Shown here: positions 8,438 to 16,814 of the stretch, piece by piece
How the letters are laid out: every line of letters begins with the position of its first letter
How positions within the stretch are numbered: the first letter of the stretch is position 1
From: Alphaproteobacteria bacterium
Lineage (GTDB): Bacteria > Pseudomonadota > Alphaproteobacteria > Bin65
Length of the DNA stretch: 64,000 bases
Assembly (NCBI GenBank): GCA_022819985.1
Contig: JAJEGH010000036.1
Span: 1 to 64,000 of the forward strand
Direction: 5' to 3'
Position numbers and translations under genes: made by a program
The notes under the pieces: model-generated
What the model was told of the DNA's origin: nothing
Database searches by the model: none
Seen by the model: only the letters and a program-made list of their open reading frames with translations

Positions 8438-8755
8438 TCAGGCCACCGCCCCGAGGCCGTTCTTCGCCACCAGCGTCAGCAGCTTCAGCGAAGCCCCCCG
8501 CGGGCGTTTCTCGCCGCGCTCCCACTGGCTCACCAGGCCTGTCGTCACGTTGAGGTAGCGCGCGAACACCGCCTGGCTCGCATTCTCGCGCAGCCGGATC
8601 TCCCGGATGCGCTCCGGCGCCATTTCCTCCACCGGTGTCAGGCACATCTCGTCGAACTTGCGCATGGTCCGCTTCGACATTACGCCGGCCTCTGCAAGAC
8701 TCAGCGCCGCCTCGTGCGCCGCCGCCAGCGCCTCACTCCTGTATTGCTCGGTCAT
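8438..8755 (-). CDS. XRE-type helix-turn-helix antitoxin of a RelE-like toxin-antitoxin pair
   Basis: A 105-residue DNA-binding protein. The helix-turn-helix lies in the C-terminal half, around RLRENASQAVFARYLNVTTGLVSQWERGEKRPRG, ending with LKLLTLVAKNGLGAVA, as in the NadS/HigA-like antitoxins that accompany DUF1044/RelE toxins. It overlaps the 3' end of the upstream toxin gene by 23 bp, so toxin comes first and antitoxin second, the order seen in HigBA-type modules. The antitoxin is expected to neutralise the toxin and to repress the shared promoter. Confidence 0.85.
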   Translation of the reverse strand: MTEQYRSEALAAAHEAALSLAEAGVMSKRTMRKFDEMCLTPVEEMAPERIREIRLRENASQAVFARYLNVTTGLVSQWERGEKRPRGASLKLLTLVAKNGLGAVA

Positions 8756-9167
8756 CGCATTTCACCTCGATGATTGCTCCAGCCGCCTGTGCGACCGCAA
8801 GGCTCGCTCCATCCAGCGACAGATACTCGTCGGCCAGCAGCCGGTAGGTCGCCAACTCGTCGCGGCGCAGATTCTCCCTTCTGCTCTTGGCGAACCCGTA
8901 GACGAAGAACGCCAGCGCGCCCCAGCGGAACAGCATGATCGTGCGGAACCCACCGGACCGACCGCCGCCCCTGCGGGCGATGCGCTGCTTGATGACGCCA
9001 CCGCCGAGATCGGCGTCGATCCGCCCCTCTCCGGCGCGCCGGACGGCCTCGCACAGCGCGGCATCCTCGATGCTCTCCCGCTTGGCGAATCGCGCAAAGG
9101 GCCTGGTCTTGAACGTACGCAACCCGAATTCCGCCGACGCTCTCCGCCATGCCGAAGAATATAGCAC
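8733..9167 (-). CDS. RelE/DUF1044 family toxin
   Basis: A RelE-superfamily mRNA interferase-like toxin. The recognisable domain starts at LRTFKTRPFARFAKRE and continues with IEDAALCEAV, GRIDADLGGGVIKQRIAR, SGGFRTIMLFRWG and AFFVYGFAKSRR, the order and wording of DUF1044 (PF06296) toxins. The frame is open from an ATG at 9167, but homologues begin at the FKT segment, where a TTG at 9122 is in frame; the true start is probably there. The basic residues of the IKQRIAR and GFAKSRRE stretches fit RNA binding. Partnered with the downstream antitoxin; the module lies directly behind a formate-dehydrogenase-type gene that has lost its partner. Confidence 0.8.
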   Translation of the reverse strand: MLYSSAWRRASAEFGLRTFKTRPFARFAKRESIEDAALCEAVRRAGEGRIDADLGGGVIKQRIARRGGGRSGGFRTIMLFRWGALAFFVYGFAKSRRENLRRDELATYRLLADEYLSLDGASLAVAQAAGAIIEVKCDDRAIQE

Positions 9168-9182
9168 TGCGTGCGATACTAT

Positions 9183-9293
9183 TCAACCGGCGTCATGCCG
9201 TCCCGCGTCGCCGACGGCGGGCGGCCTGCCGCGCGATACCGTGATCGGGCGCCAGCCGCCATTCGAAGAAGCGGGCGTGCCGCCGCCGATCAG
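9183..9293 (-). pseudogene. Possible remnant of a formate dehydrogenase alpha-subunit start
   Basis: Immediately after (overlapping) the stop of the NuoE-NuoF fusion gene, another minus-strand frame reads LIGGGTPASS..., then ITVSRGRPPAV..., and stops at 9183. Alpha subunits of NAD-dependent formate dehydrogenases commonly begin with LI..IDYGTPAS followed by a strand of the form (V/I)T(L/V)TIDG.(P)V.VP, and the alpha gene normally follows the beta gene. The match is short and imperfect, and could be chance in GC-rich DNA. Confidence 0.25.
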
Positions 9294-10981
9294 CCCGGCT
9301 TGTCCGGGAAATGGCGGAAGATCGACAGCAGCGGGTTGGCCGCGGCCTGGCCGAGGCCGCAGATCGAGGCGTCGGTCATGGCCGCGGACAGCTCCCGCAG
9401 CAGCGGCTCGTCCCAGGTCTCGCGCTGCATCAGCCTGACCGCCTTTTCGGTGCCGACCCGGCAGGGCGTGCACTGGCCGCAACTCTCGTCCTCGAAAAAC
9501 TGCATCAGGTTGAGGGCGCAGGTTTTCATGTCGTCCCGGTCGGACAGCACGACCACGGCGTGGGAGCCGACGAAGGAGCCGAGTTTCTCCAGCACGCCGA
9601 ATTCGAGCGGCCGGTCGGCCATCGACGCCGGCAGGATGCCGCCCGACGCGCCGCCGGGCAGGAAGCCCCGGAGGGTGTGGCCCTCGGCCATGCCGCCGCA
9701 AAATTCGTCGATCAGTTCGGCGAGCGTGACGCCGGCCGGCGCCAGCTTGACGCCCGGCTCCTTCACCCGCCCGGAAACGGAGTAGCTGCGCAACCCTTTG
9801 CCGCCGTTGCGGCCGTGGCCCGCGAACCAGTCCGCGCCCTTCTCGACAACGACCGGAACCCAGTAGAGCGTCTCGACATTGTTGACCAGGGTTGGCCGGC
9901 CGAAGATGCCGTTCTGCGAGACGTAGGGCGGCCGGTGCCGCGGCAGGCCGCGTTTGCCCTCGATCGATTCGATCATCGCCGATTCCTCGCCGCAGATATA
10001 CGCCCCGGCGCCGCGCCGCAGTTGGATTTCCGTGTGCGGCGCCAGCCCGGCTGCCTCCAGGGCCGCGATCTCGGCGAGCAGGATTTCGCGGATATGGGGA
10101 TATTCGTCGCGCAGGTAGAAATAGACCGCCTCGGCCTCGACCGCCCAAGCGGCGACCAGCATGCCCTCCAGCACCTTGTGCGGCTCGGTTTCCAGATAGT
10201 AGCGGTCCTTGATCGTGCCCGGCTCGCCCTCGTCGGCGTTGACCGCCATCAGGCGCGGGCGGGCCTCGGCGCGCACGAAGCGCCATTTCTGCCCGGTCGG
10301 GAAGCCGGCGCCGCCCAGGCCGCGCAGCCCGGCATCGCTCAGGATGCCGATGATCTCCTCCGGCGTGCGCCGCCCGTTCAGACAATCCTGCAGCAGTGTG
10401 TAACCGCCCTGTTCGCGATAGGCGGCCAGATCCTGATAGGGCGCAATCTCCGGGTGGGTGTCCCCGGCCCGGATCGCCGCCTCGACGGTCTCGACCGTTG
10501 CATCGACGATATGGTTGTGGCCGACCTCGGCGACCGGCGCCGTCTCGCACCGGCCCATGCAGGGCGCGCGCACGATGCGCACCGCGGCCGGGTCCGAAGT
10601 CGCCGCGAGCGCGTCGATCAGGCCGTCGGCGCCGGCGATCGCGCAGCTCAGGCTGTCGCACACCCGCACGGTAAGGGGCGGCGGCGGGGTCTCCCCTTCC
10701 TTCACCACGTCGAAATGGGCGTAGAAGGTGGCGACCTCGTACACCTCCGCCTGGGACAGCTTCATTTCGTGCGCCAGCGCCGCCAGATGGGCCGTCGAGA
10801 GATGGCCGTGCGCGTCGTGGATAACGTGCAGATGCTCGATCAGCAGGTCGCGCCGCCGGGGCGCATCGCCGAGCAGCGCGCGCACCCGCTCAAGCGCCGC
10901 CGGATCGACCTGGCGGCCCTTGGGCGTCGGGCGGGCCTTGCGCCGCCCCGTTCTGGCGGCTTCTCGGGGGACTTCGGTCAT
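9290..10981 (-). CDS. NAD-dependent formate dehydrogenase beta-type subunit (NuoE-NuoF fusion)
   Basis: A 563-residue fusion of a NuoE-like thioredoxin-fold domain and a NuoF-like NADH/FMN domain. The NuoE part binds one [2Fe-2S] cluster through C108, C113, C141 and C145 (CDSLSC and CMGRC). The NuoF part has the FMN/NAD loop GLGGAGFPTGQKW, NADEGEPGTIKDR, ICGEESAMIESIEGKRG and the N3 [4Fe-4S] motif SCGQCTPC with a distal Cys in SICGLG. This architecture matches the beta subunit of soluble NAD-dependent formate dehydrogenases such as FDH1 of Methylobacterium, where it passes electrons to NAD+. No alpha (Mo/W) subunit gene is adjacent, only a possible remnant. It lies 155 bp downstream of the sarcosine oxidase operon, so a link to one-carbon oxidation is plausible. 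Confidence 0.85.
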   Translation of the reverse strand: MTEVPREAARTGRRKARPTPKGRQVDPAALERVRALLGDAPRRRDLLIEHLHVIHDAHGHLSTAHLAALAHEMKLSQAEVYEVATFYAHFDVVKEGETPPPPLTVRVCDSLSCAIAGADGLIDALAATSDPAAVRIVRAPCMGRCETAPVAEVGHNHIVDATVETVEAAIRAGDTHPEIAPYQDLAAYREQGGYTLLQDCLNGRRTPEEIIGILSDAGLRGLGGAGFPTGQKWRFVRAEARPRLMAVNADEGEPGTIKDRYYLETEPHKVLEGMLVAAWAVEAEAVYFYLRDEYPHIREILLAEIAALEAAGLAPHTEIQLRRGAGAYICGEESAMIESIEGKRGLPRHRPPYVSQNGIFGRPTLVNNVETLYWVPVVVEKGADWFAGHGRNGGKGLRSYSVSGRVKEPGVKLAPAGVTLAELIDEFCGGMAEGHTLRGFLPGGASGGILPASMADRPLEFGVLEKLGSFVGSHAVVVLSDRDDMKTCALNLMQFFEDESCGQCTPCRVGTEKAVRLMQRETWDEPLLRELSAAMTDASICGLGQAAANPLLSIFRHFPDKPG

Positions 10982-11136
10982 GGAGTGGTCGTTCGCTCCG
11001 GCCGATGCCGGTCCTGTCCGTTGGTATGCTGACTAGCCGATCCGGAAACCCCGGTCGAGCCTCGAAAGCCGCCGCCCGTCGCGGCCAAATCGCCTCGTCG
11101 CCGCCCGGGTCGCTATCGGGGTCGCTATCGGGGCCG

Positions 11137-11757
11137 CTATCCGGCGCCGCCGCCGGAAAACGGCTTGAGCGTATAGCCGTATTCCCGCGCGGCGTCGGCC
11201 AGCCAGCGCCAGAGGAAGCGCGCGTTCGACCGGCTGACCGTCACGTCGAACGCCGGCGGCTCGCCGTCTTCGAGGCGCGCGATGACGACCGTCACCCGGC
11301 CGAACAGCGTGCGCGCGGCCGAGCCGGCCGGGAACGCGTCGGGATGCAGGTCGACCGTGGCGGCCTTGGCGAGAACGTCGCGCGCCCGCGGCCCGGCGAC
11401 GCCGATGGCGAGCCAGGCGTCGGAGATGTCGGTCACGCCGACCGGGCCGGCCGGATCGGCCCGGAGAAGCCGGTCCGCCGGTTTGCGTTTTTTACAGCGC
11501 AGCTGCCACCAGTCCGGCCCGAGCCGGAACAGGGTATTGCCGGATTTGGACACCGCCCGCGCGACCGGCGGCGAGGCGAGCTCGAGCGGCTTCTTGAGGA
11601 GACTATCGAGCGCCGCCCGGTCCCGGCAGCGCAGATCGAGCAGGACGAGCGGCGGTCCGGCCGTCAGGACGACGGCGGCGCTGTCCGGCCCCGCCTCTTC
11701 CGGCGGCCCCGAAAGCGGATCGGCGAGCGGATGGGTGGGGACGAGGGGATCAGCCAC
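11137..11757 (-). CDS. soxG: Sarcosine oxidase gamma subunit
   Basis: The 206-residue gamma subunit of heterotetrameric sarcosine oxidase, a GcvT-like fold protein that contacts the folate side of the complex. It opens with PLADPL, typical of SoxG, and contains ARAVSKSGNTLFRLGPDWWQL and ITDISDAW-like wording (VTDISDAWLAIGVAGPRARDVLAK). The start is the GTG at 11757, overlapping the soxA stop by 8 bp, because SoxG homology starts there; an upstream ATG in the same frame would place 27 unrelated residues inside soxA. Last gene of soxBDAG. Confidence 0.88.
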   Translation of the reverse strand: MADPLVPTHPLADPLSGPPEEAGPDSAAVVLTAGPPLVLLDLRCRDRAALDSLLKKPLELASPPVARAVSKSGNTLFRLGPDWWQLRCKKRKPADRLLRADPAGPVGVTDISDAWLAIGVAGPRARDVLAKAATVDLHPDAFPAGSAARTLFGRVTVVIARLEDGEPPAFDVTVSRSNARFLWRWLADAAREYGYTLKPFSGGGAG

Positions 11758-14700
11758 GCATCCGCCCTCCGTCCTTGTCGTAGAAGGCCGGCGCGACGAC
11801 CCGCGCGGCGTCGGCGCCCTCGTCGAGGCGCAGGACATGGACGGTATCGCCCATGCGGTTGCGCCCGTTCTTCAGCAGCGCCAGGGCGAAGCTGCCGTCC
11901 AGGCTCGGCGATTTGTAGCTGGACGTGACGTGCCCGAGCATGGTCACCGGCGGTTCCTGCTCCGGGTCGGCGACGATCTGGCCGCCCTCGGGCAGCACGG
12001 TCCCGCTGTCGAGCGGCAGCAGGCCGACCAGATGCTTGCGGTCGGGCCGCGCCGTGTCGGGCCGGCTCCAGGAGCGCTTGCCGATGAAGTCCTTGCGCTT
12101 GCTGACCGCCCAGCCCATGCCGAGGTCGTGGGGCGTCACGGTGCCGTCGGTCTCCTGCCCGACGATGATGAAGCCCTTCTCGGCGCGCAGGACGTGCATG
12201 GCCTCGGTGCCGTAGGGCGTCGCGCCGCCGTCGATCAGCGCCTGCCAGAGCGCCGGGCCGCAATGCGCCGGCACGTTGATTTCCCAAGACGCCTCGCCGC
12301 TGAAGCTGACCCGGAACACCCGCGCCGGCGCGCCGAGCACGGTTCCGGTCCGGACCGCCATGTGGGGGAAGGCGTCGTCCGACCAGTCGATGTCGCTGTC
12401 CAGGCCGGAGACCAGCCTGCGCGCTTCCGGTCCGGCGACGGTCGCGGTCGCCCACGCCTCCGTCACCGAGGTCGCGAACACCCGAAGCTCCGGCCATTCG
12501 GTCTGCAGCCACATTTCCAGCCAGTTCAGCACGGTGACGGCGTTGCCGGTGGTCGTGGTCATCACATAGTGATCGTCGGCGAGCCGGGCGGTCACGCCGT
12601 CGTCGAAGATCATGCCGTCCTCGTGGCACATCAGGCCGTAGCGCGCGCGGCCGACCTTCAGCGTCTCCCAGTCGTTGGTGTAGACGCGGTTGAGCAGGGT
12701 GACGACGTCCGGCCCCTTGAGGTCGATCTTGCCCAGCGTCGAGGCGTCCATGACGCCGGCCGCGTTGCGCACGGCCCGGACCTCCCGCCCGATCGCGGCC
12801 TCCAGCGATTCGCCGTCGCGCCGGTAGGCGTAGGGCCGCTTCCACTGGCCGACATCCTCGAAGACCGCGCCGTTGGCGGCGTGCCAGTCGAACATCGGCG
12901 TCTCGCGCACCGGGTCGAACAGGGCGCCGCGGTCGCGCCCGGCGAGCGCGCCGAACGGGACCGGCGTATAGGGCGGGCGGAACGTGGTCGTGCCGACCGC
13001 CTCCGGCGACCGGCCGGTCTCGACGCCCATCAGGGCCAGGCCGATCACGTTGGCGGTCTTGCCCTGGTCCGTGCCCATGCCGAGGGTGGTGTAGCGCTTG
13101 AGATGCTCCACCGACCGGTAGTTTTCCCGCGCCGCCAGCGCGACATCCTTCACCGTCACATCGTTCTGGAGATCGACGAACGCCTTGCCCCTGCGGCTGC
13201 CGGGCTGGCGGCCGGTGACCGCCCAGAGCGGCCGGATCGGCGCCCCGGCGGCGCCGTCGTCGGTCTTCAGGTCCGGCTTGCGGGTCCGCTTCGTCCGGCC
13301 GGCGGCCCGGGCGGCGTCCCGGCCCGCGGCATAGCCCTGTTCCAGGCAATCGGCCAGCGATCCCGCGCCGGTGACCGCGCCGGCGGTGCGCAGGCCGAGC
13401 GCGGTGAGATCGTCCGGCACGAAACAGGTCTGCGCCTCGTTCCAGACCGGGCGGGCTCCGCGATGCGACGCCAGATGCAGCGCCGGGTTCCAGCCGCCGG
13501 ACACGCCGACCAGATCGGCCTCGACCGGGCGCAGGGCGCCGGAGATTTCCCCGTCCGGGAGGACGCGGCCGATCTTTGCGCCGCGGACGCGCCGGTCGCC
13601 CAGAACCGCCGAAATCGCGCAGCCGGCTTCGACATCGACGCCGGCCTGCCGCGCGGCGTCGGCGAGCGCGGACGGCGGCGTCTCGCGCGCATCGGCCAGG
13701 GTCACCGGGATGCCGGCCCGTGCGAGCAGGAGCGCCGTGCGATAGGCCGAATCGTTGTCGGTTCCGAGCAGCGCCTGCCGCCCCGGAACCACGGCATAGC
13801 GCCCGGCATAGTGGCGGATCGCGTTGCCGAGCATGGTGCCGGGCGTGTCGTTGTTCGCGAAGGCGTAGGGCCGTTCGTGGGCGCCGGTCGCCAGCACGAT
13901 CTGGCGGGCCCGGATGCGCCACAGCCGGAGGCGCGGCAGGTGGTCCGGCGCGCCCGGCCCGAAACGGTCGCCGACGCTTTCGACGGCCGTGGCGAAATTG
14001 TCGTCGTACAGGCCGGCGACCGCCGTGCGGGCGAGCACCGTCGCATCCGGCGCCGCACCGAGCCGTTCCAGCGCCGCCGCCACCCAGTCCATCGCCGGGG
14101 CATCGTCGATCCTCCGGTCGCCGGCCAGCAGGTCGCCGCCGGGCTCGGTCTGGTCGTCGACCAGGATCACCCGGCCGCCGCGGTTCGCCGCCGCCAACGC
14201 GGCCGACAGCCCGGCCGGGCCGGCGCCGACGACCAGTACGTCGCAATGGGCGTTCATGCGCTCGTAGCGGTCCGGGTCCGGCGCGGTCGGGGCCCTGCCG
14301 AAGCCGGCGGCGCGGCGGATGAAGGGCTCGAACAGCCGCCACCAGCGTCCCGCGCCGACCCCGGCGCCCATGAAGGTCTTGTAGTAGAAGCCGGAGGGAA
14401 AGATCGGCGAGAGCCAGTCGTTCACCCGCATCAGGTCGAAGTCGACCGACGGCCAGGCGTTGACGCTCGCCGCACTCAGGCCGCCGTAAAGCTCGATCTG
14501 CGTGGCGCGCAGGTTGGGCTGGCTGTATCCGCCGGTCTCGAGCTGGACCAGCGCGTTCGGCTCTTCCGCGCCGGCGCCGAAGATGCCGCGCGGGCGATGG
14601 TATTTGAAGCTGCGCGCGAGCGGAAACGCGCCATAGGCCAGCAGGGCCGAGGCTAGGGTATCGCCGGCGTATCCGGTGAAGCTCTCGCCGTTGAAGGAAA

Positions 14701-14776
14701 AGCCGAGCGGCGCCTCCCGGTCGATCCGGCCGTCCGGCAGCGTATCGGCCGGCAAACGGAATTGCGGCCCGCTCAC
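11750..14776 (-). CDS. soxA: Sarcosine oxidase alpha subunit
   Basis: A subunit of about 1008 residues, the usual size. Domains in order: an N-terminal 2Fe-2S-ferredoxin-like fold without the cluster cysteines (FNGESFTGYAGDTLASALLAYG), a dinucleotide-binding disulfide-reductase-like domain (CDVLVVGAGPAGLSAALAAANRG, about residue 165) that binds NAD, and a C-terminal GcvT-like aminomethyl/folate domain containing VMDASTLGKIDLKGPD and FVIVGQ-type wording. The complex oxidatively demethylates sarcosine to glycine, giving 5,10-methylene-tetrahydrofolate (or formaldehyde) and H2O2. The start is a GTG overlapping the soxD stop as GTGA. Cytoplasmic. Confidence 0.95.
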   Translation of the reverse strand: MSGPQFRLPADTLPDGRIDREAPLGFSFNGESFTGYAGDTLASALLAYGAFPLARSFKYHRPRGIFGAGAEEPNALVQLETGGYSQPNLRATQIELYGGLSAASVNAWPSVDFDLMRVNDWLSPIFPSGFYYKTFMGAGVGAGRWWRLFEPFIRRAAGFGRAPTAPDPDRYERMNAHCDVLVVGAGPAGLSAALAAANRGGRVILVDDQTEPGGDLLAGDRRIDDAPAMDWVAAALERLGAAPDATVLARTAVAGLYDDNFATAVESVGDRFGPGAPDHLPRLRLWRIRARQIVLATGAHERPYAFANNDTPGTMLGNAIRHYAGRYAVVPGRQALLGTDNDSAYRTALLLARAGIPVTLADARETPPSALADAARQAGVDVEAGCAISAVLGDRRVRGAKIGRVLPDGEISGALRPVEADLVGVSGGWNPALHLASHRGARPVWNEAQTCFVPDDLTALGLRTAGAVTGAGSLADCLEQGYAAGRDAARAAGRTKRTRKPDLKTDDGAAGAPIRPLWAVTGRQPGSRRGKAFVDLQNDVTVKDVALAARENYRSVEHLKRYTTLGMGTDQGKTANVIGLALMGVETGRSPEAVGTTTFRPPYTPVPFGALAGRDRGALFDPVRETPMFDWHAANGAVFEDVGQWKRPYAYRRDGESLEAAIGREVRAVRNAAGVMDASTLGKIDLKGPDVVTLLNRVYTNDWETLKVGRARYGLMCHEDGMIFDDGVTARLADDHYVMTTTTGNAVTVLNWLEMWLQTEWPELRVFATSVTEAWATATVAGPEARRLVSGLDSDIDWSDDAFPHMAVRTGTVLGAPARVFRVSFSGEASWEINVPAHCGPALWQALIDGGATPYGTEAMHVLRAEKGFIIVGQETDGTVTPHDLGMGWAVSKRKDFIGKRSWSRPDTARPDRKHLVGLLPLDSGTVLPEGGQIVADPEQEPPVTMLGHVTSSYKSPSLDGSFALALLKNGRNRMGDTVHVLRLDEGADAARVVAPAFYDKDGGRMRG

Positions 14777-15054
14777 CCGTCCGCCTCCGGCTCGACGCCG
14801 CCGAACACGCCGGTCTCGCCATGCGCATGGGTTACGGTATCGCGCACCAGGGTGAACCACCGGCCGCAGCCATGGGCGTGGACCCACTGTTCCCTGAACC
14901 GGCCCTTGGTGTTGGTGCGCAGGAAGACATAGTCGGCCCACTCGGCGTCGGTCAGCGTTTCCGGCTCCAGAGGCCGGGCGATGTCCGCCTCGCCGCCATA
15001 GCTGAATTCGCTCTCGTCGCGCAGCCCGCAGTAAGGGCACCGGATCAGCAGCAT
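14773..15054 (-). CDS. soxD: Sarcosine oxidase delta subunit
   Basis: A 93-residue subunit beginning MLLIRCPYCGLRDESEFSYGG, the hallmark of SoxD. It binds zinc through C6/C9 (CPYC) plus His and Cys further on (VHAHGCGRWF). The GRWFTLVRDTVTHAH stretch is also typical. It stabilises the heterotetramer. It starts 21 bp after soxB and ends overlapping the soxA start by 4 bp (GTGA), consistent with translational coupling. Confidence 0.95.
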   Translation of the reverse strand: MLLIRCPYCGLRDESEFSYGGEADIARPLEPETLTDAEWADYVFLRTNTKGRFREQWVHAHGCGRWFTLVRDTVTHAHGETGVFGGVEPEADG

Positions 15055-15075
15055 CGCCCCTCGCCTCCCCGGCCC

Positions 15076-16326
15076 CTAGTGCGCCACCGCCGCCGCGCCG
15101 TGCTCGTCGATCAGCGCGCCGGTCGTGAAGCGGTCGAGGGAGAAGGGCGCGGCGAGCGGGTGCGGTTCGTCGCGCGCGATGGTGTGGGCGAAGGCCCAGC
15201 CGGAGCCGGGCGTCGCCTTGAAGCCGCCGGTGCCCCAGCCGCAGTTGAAATAGAGCCCTTCGACCGGCGTTTTCGACAGGATCGGGCTCGCGTCCGGGCA
15301 GGTGTCGACGATGCCGCCCCAGCTCCGCATCAGGCGCAGGCGCGAGAAGACCGGGAACAGCTCGACCAGCGCCCCCATCTGGCCCTCGATAATCTGCCAG
15401 CTGCCGCGCTGGGCGTAGCTGTTGAAGCTGTCGATGCCGGCGCCGATCACCAGTTCGCCCTTGTCCGACTGGCTGACATAGACATGCACGGCGTTCGACA
15501 TCACCACGCAGTCCAGGATCGGCTTGATCGGCTCGCTGACCATCGCCTGGAGCGGGTGGCTGTCGATCGGCAGGCGGAAGCCCGCCATTCCGGCGAGCAC
15601 GCTGGCATGACCGGCCACGACGACGCCGACCTTGCCGGCCTTGATCGGGCCGAGGCTCGTCCGGACGCCGGTCACCCGGCCGCCCTTGCGGTCGATACCC
15701 GTCACCTCGCAGTTCTGGACGATATCGACGCCGCGGGCGTCGGCACCGCGGGCAAAGCCCCAGGCGACGGCGTCGTGGCGGGCGACGCCGCCGCGGCGTT
15801 GCAGCGAGGCGCCGAGGATGGGATAGCGCATGTCCTTCGAGACGTTGATCGCCGGCACGAGCTTCTTGATTTCGGCCGGGCTCAAGATTTCCGAATCGAT
15901 CCCGTTGCCGCGGATCGCCCGGACCCGGCGCGCCATTTCCTTCAGGTCGTGCTCGTTATGCGCCAGGTTCAGCACGCCGCGCTGGCTGAGCATGATGTTG
16001 AAATTCAGTTCGCGGGACAGACCCTCGTAGAGTTGCAGCGCCTTCTCGTAGATGGCCGCGCTTTCGTCCCACAGATAGTTGGAGCGGATGATGGTCGTGT
16101 TGCGGCCGGTGTTGCCGCCGCCGAGCCAGCCCTTTTCCAGCACGGCGACATTCGCGATCCCGTGCTCCGCGGCCAGATAGTAGGCCGTCGCCAGCCCGTG
16201 GCCGCCGCCGCCGACGATGACGACGTCGTATTCCGGCTTCGGCGCCGGGCTGCGCCAGGCCTGCGGCCAGTTGCGATGGCCGGTCAGCGCATTGCGGGCA
16301 AGCGAGAAGATCGAATAGCGCTGCAT
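15076..16326 (-). CDS. soxB: Sarcosine oxidase beta subunit
   Basis: The 416-residue catalytic flavin subunit and first gene of the soxBDAG operon. The FAD-binding fold is [19 protein letters not shown] (about 34-52). [17 protein letters not shown] and [16 protein letters not shown] follow as in known SoxB proteins. The histidine in [14 protein letters not shown] corresponds to the residue that covalently holds FMN in heterotetrameric sarcosine oxidases, and the C-terminal [15 protein letters not shown] closes the flavin site. It removes the methyl group of sarcosine, which arises from creatinine, choline or betaine breakdown. No serine hydroxymethyltransferase or purU gene accompanies it here. 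Confidence 0.95.
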   Translation of the reverse strand: MQRYSIFSLARNALTGHRNWPQAWRSPAPKPEYDVVIVGGGGHGLATAYYLAAEHGIANVAVLEKGWLGGGNTGRNTTIIRSNYLWDESAAIYEKALQLYEGLSRELNFNIMLSQRGVLNLAHNEHDLKEMARRVRAIRGNGIDSEILSPAEIKKLVPAINVSKDMRYPILGASLQRRGGVARHDAVAWGFARGADARGVDIVQNCEVTGIDRKGGRVTGVRTSLGPIKAGKVGVVVAGHASVLAGMAGFRLPIDSHPLQAMVSEPIKPILDCVVMSNAVHVYVSQSDKGELVIGAGIDSFNSYAQRGSWQIIEGQMGALVELFPVFSRLRLMRSWGGIVDTCPDASPILSKTPVEGLYFNCGWGTGGFKATPGSGWAFAHTIARDEPHPLAAPFSLDRFTTGALIDEHGAAAVAH

Positions 16327-16814
16327 CGCTGCCCCTTAGGGCAAGGGTTCGGAGGCCGTCAAGCGCCGGATGCGGCAGGCCGGGCCGGCTCTCGACAGCG
16401 TGAAATGCCGCGCAGCCGAACCGCCTCGGCGACACGCAGCGCCCTTTGGGGAAACCCGGCGGTTCGGAAGGGGAAACCTCGATGCCCCGCAATCAAACTG
16501 TGCAGCCTGTTCGATCTGCCCCGGCCCCATCCGCCGCAGGAACTCACCGAACGGAACGACCATGTCCACTAGCGGCGCTACTTCTATCCCGCTTTCAGGG
16601 CGGACGCCGATTTGTGCTGACCGAGGACAGAGACCGGGGACAGAGACCGGGGACAGAGACTTGTCGGCGCGAAGGGTCTACGCCATGATGAGGATGGTGG
16701 CCGCCAGGCGCGAAACGATACCGCCGGACTTGACGAGATGGACGGCGGTATTGCGGCAAGAAACAAGTGGCGTCATACGAACGTAGACGGAGCAACGGCC
16801 GGACCTGTCAAACG
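16327..16814. other. Intergenic region upstream of soxB and the aldolase gene
   Basis: About 490 bases between divergent genes, with no convincing coding frame. It should hold the soxB promoter and the promoter of the aldolase/TAXI genes. A 13-bp unit repeated three times lies at 16625-16663. I looked for a glycine riboswitch because of the operon next door and did not find one. Confidence 0.5.
16625..16663. repeat. Three tandem copies of a 13-bp unit GGACAGAGACCGG
   Basis: Two exact copies of GGACAGAGACCGG and a third ending in TTG, head to tail without spacer. Sequences containing GGGGACAGAGAC-like words occur scattered in many genomes, sometimes in intergenic repeat families; here it is probably a small dispersed-repeat or slippage array between two promoters. 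Confidence 0.8.

Noticed and set aside
11282..14656. Very long plus-strand open frame opposite soxA
   Set aside because: Antisense shadow of a certain gene in GC-rich DNA; its translation is Arg/Ala/Gly-rich with no family resemblance. The same applies to the long frames opposite valS (31840-34596) and the fused hydroxylase (57829-60987).
16625..16663. GGACAGAG words resembling the end of a glycine riboswitch near the sarcosine oxidase operon
   Set aside because: They form a simple 13-bp tandem repeat and lack the aptamer stems; orientation relative to soxB is also wrong.
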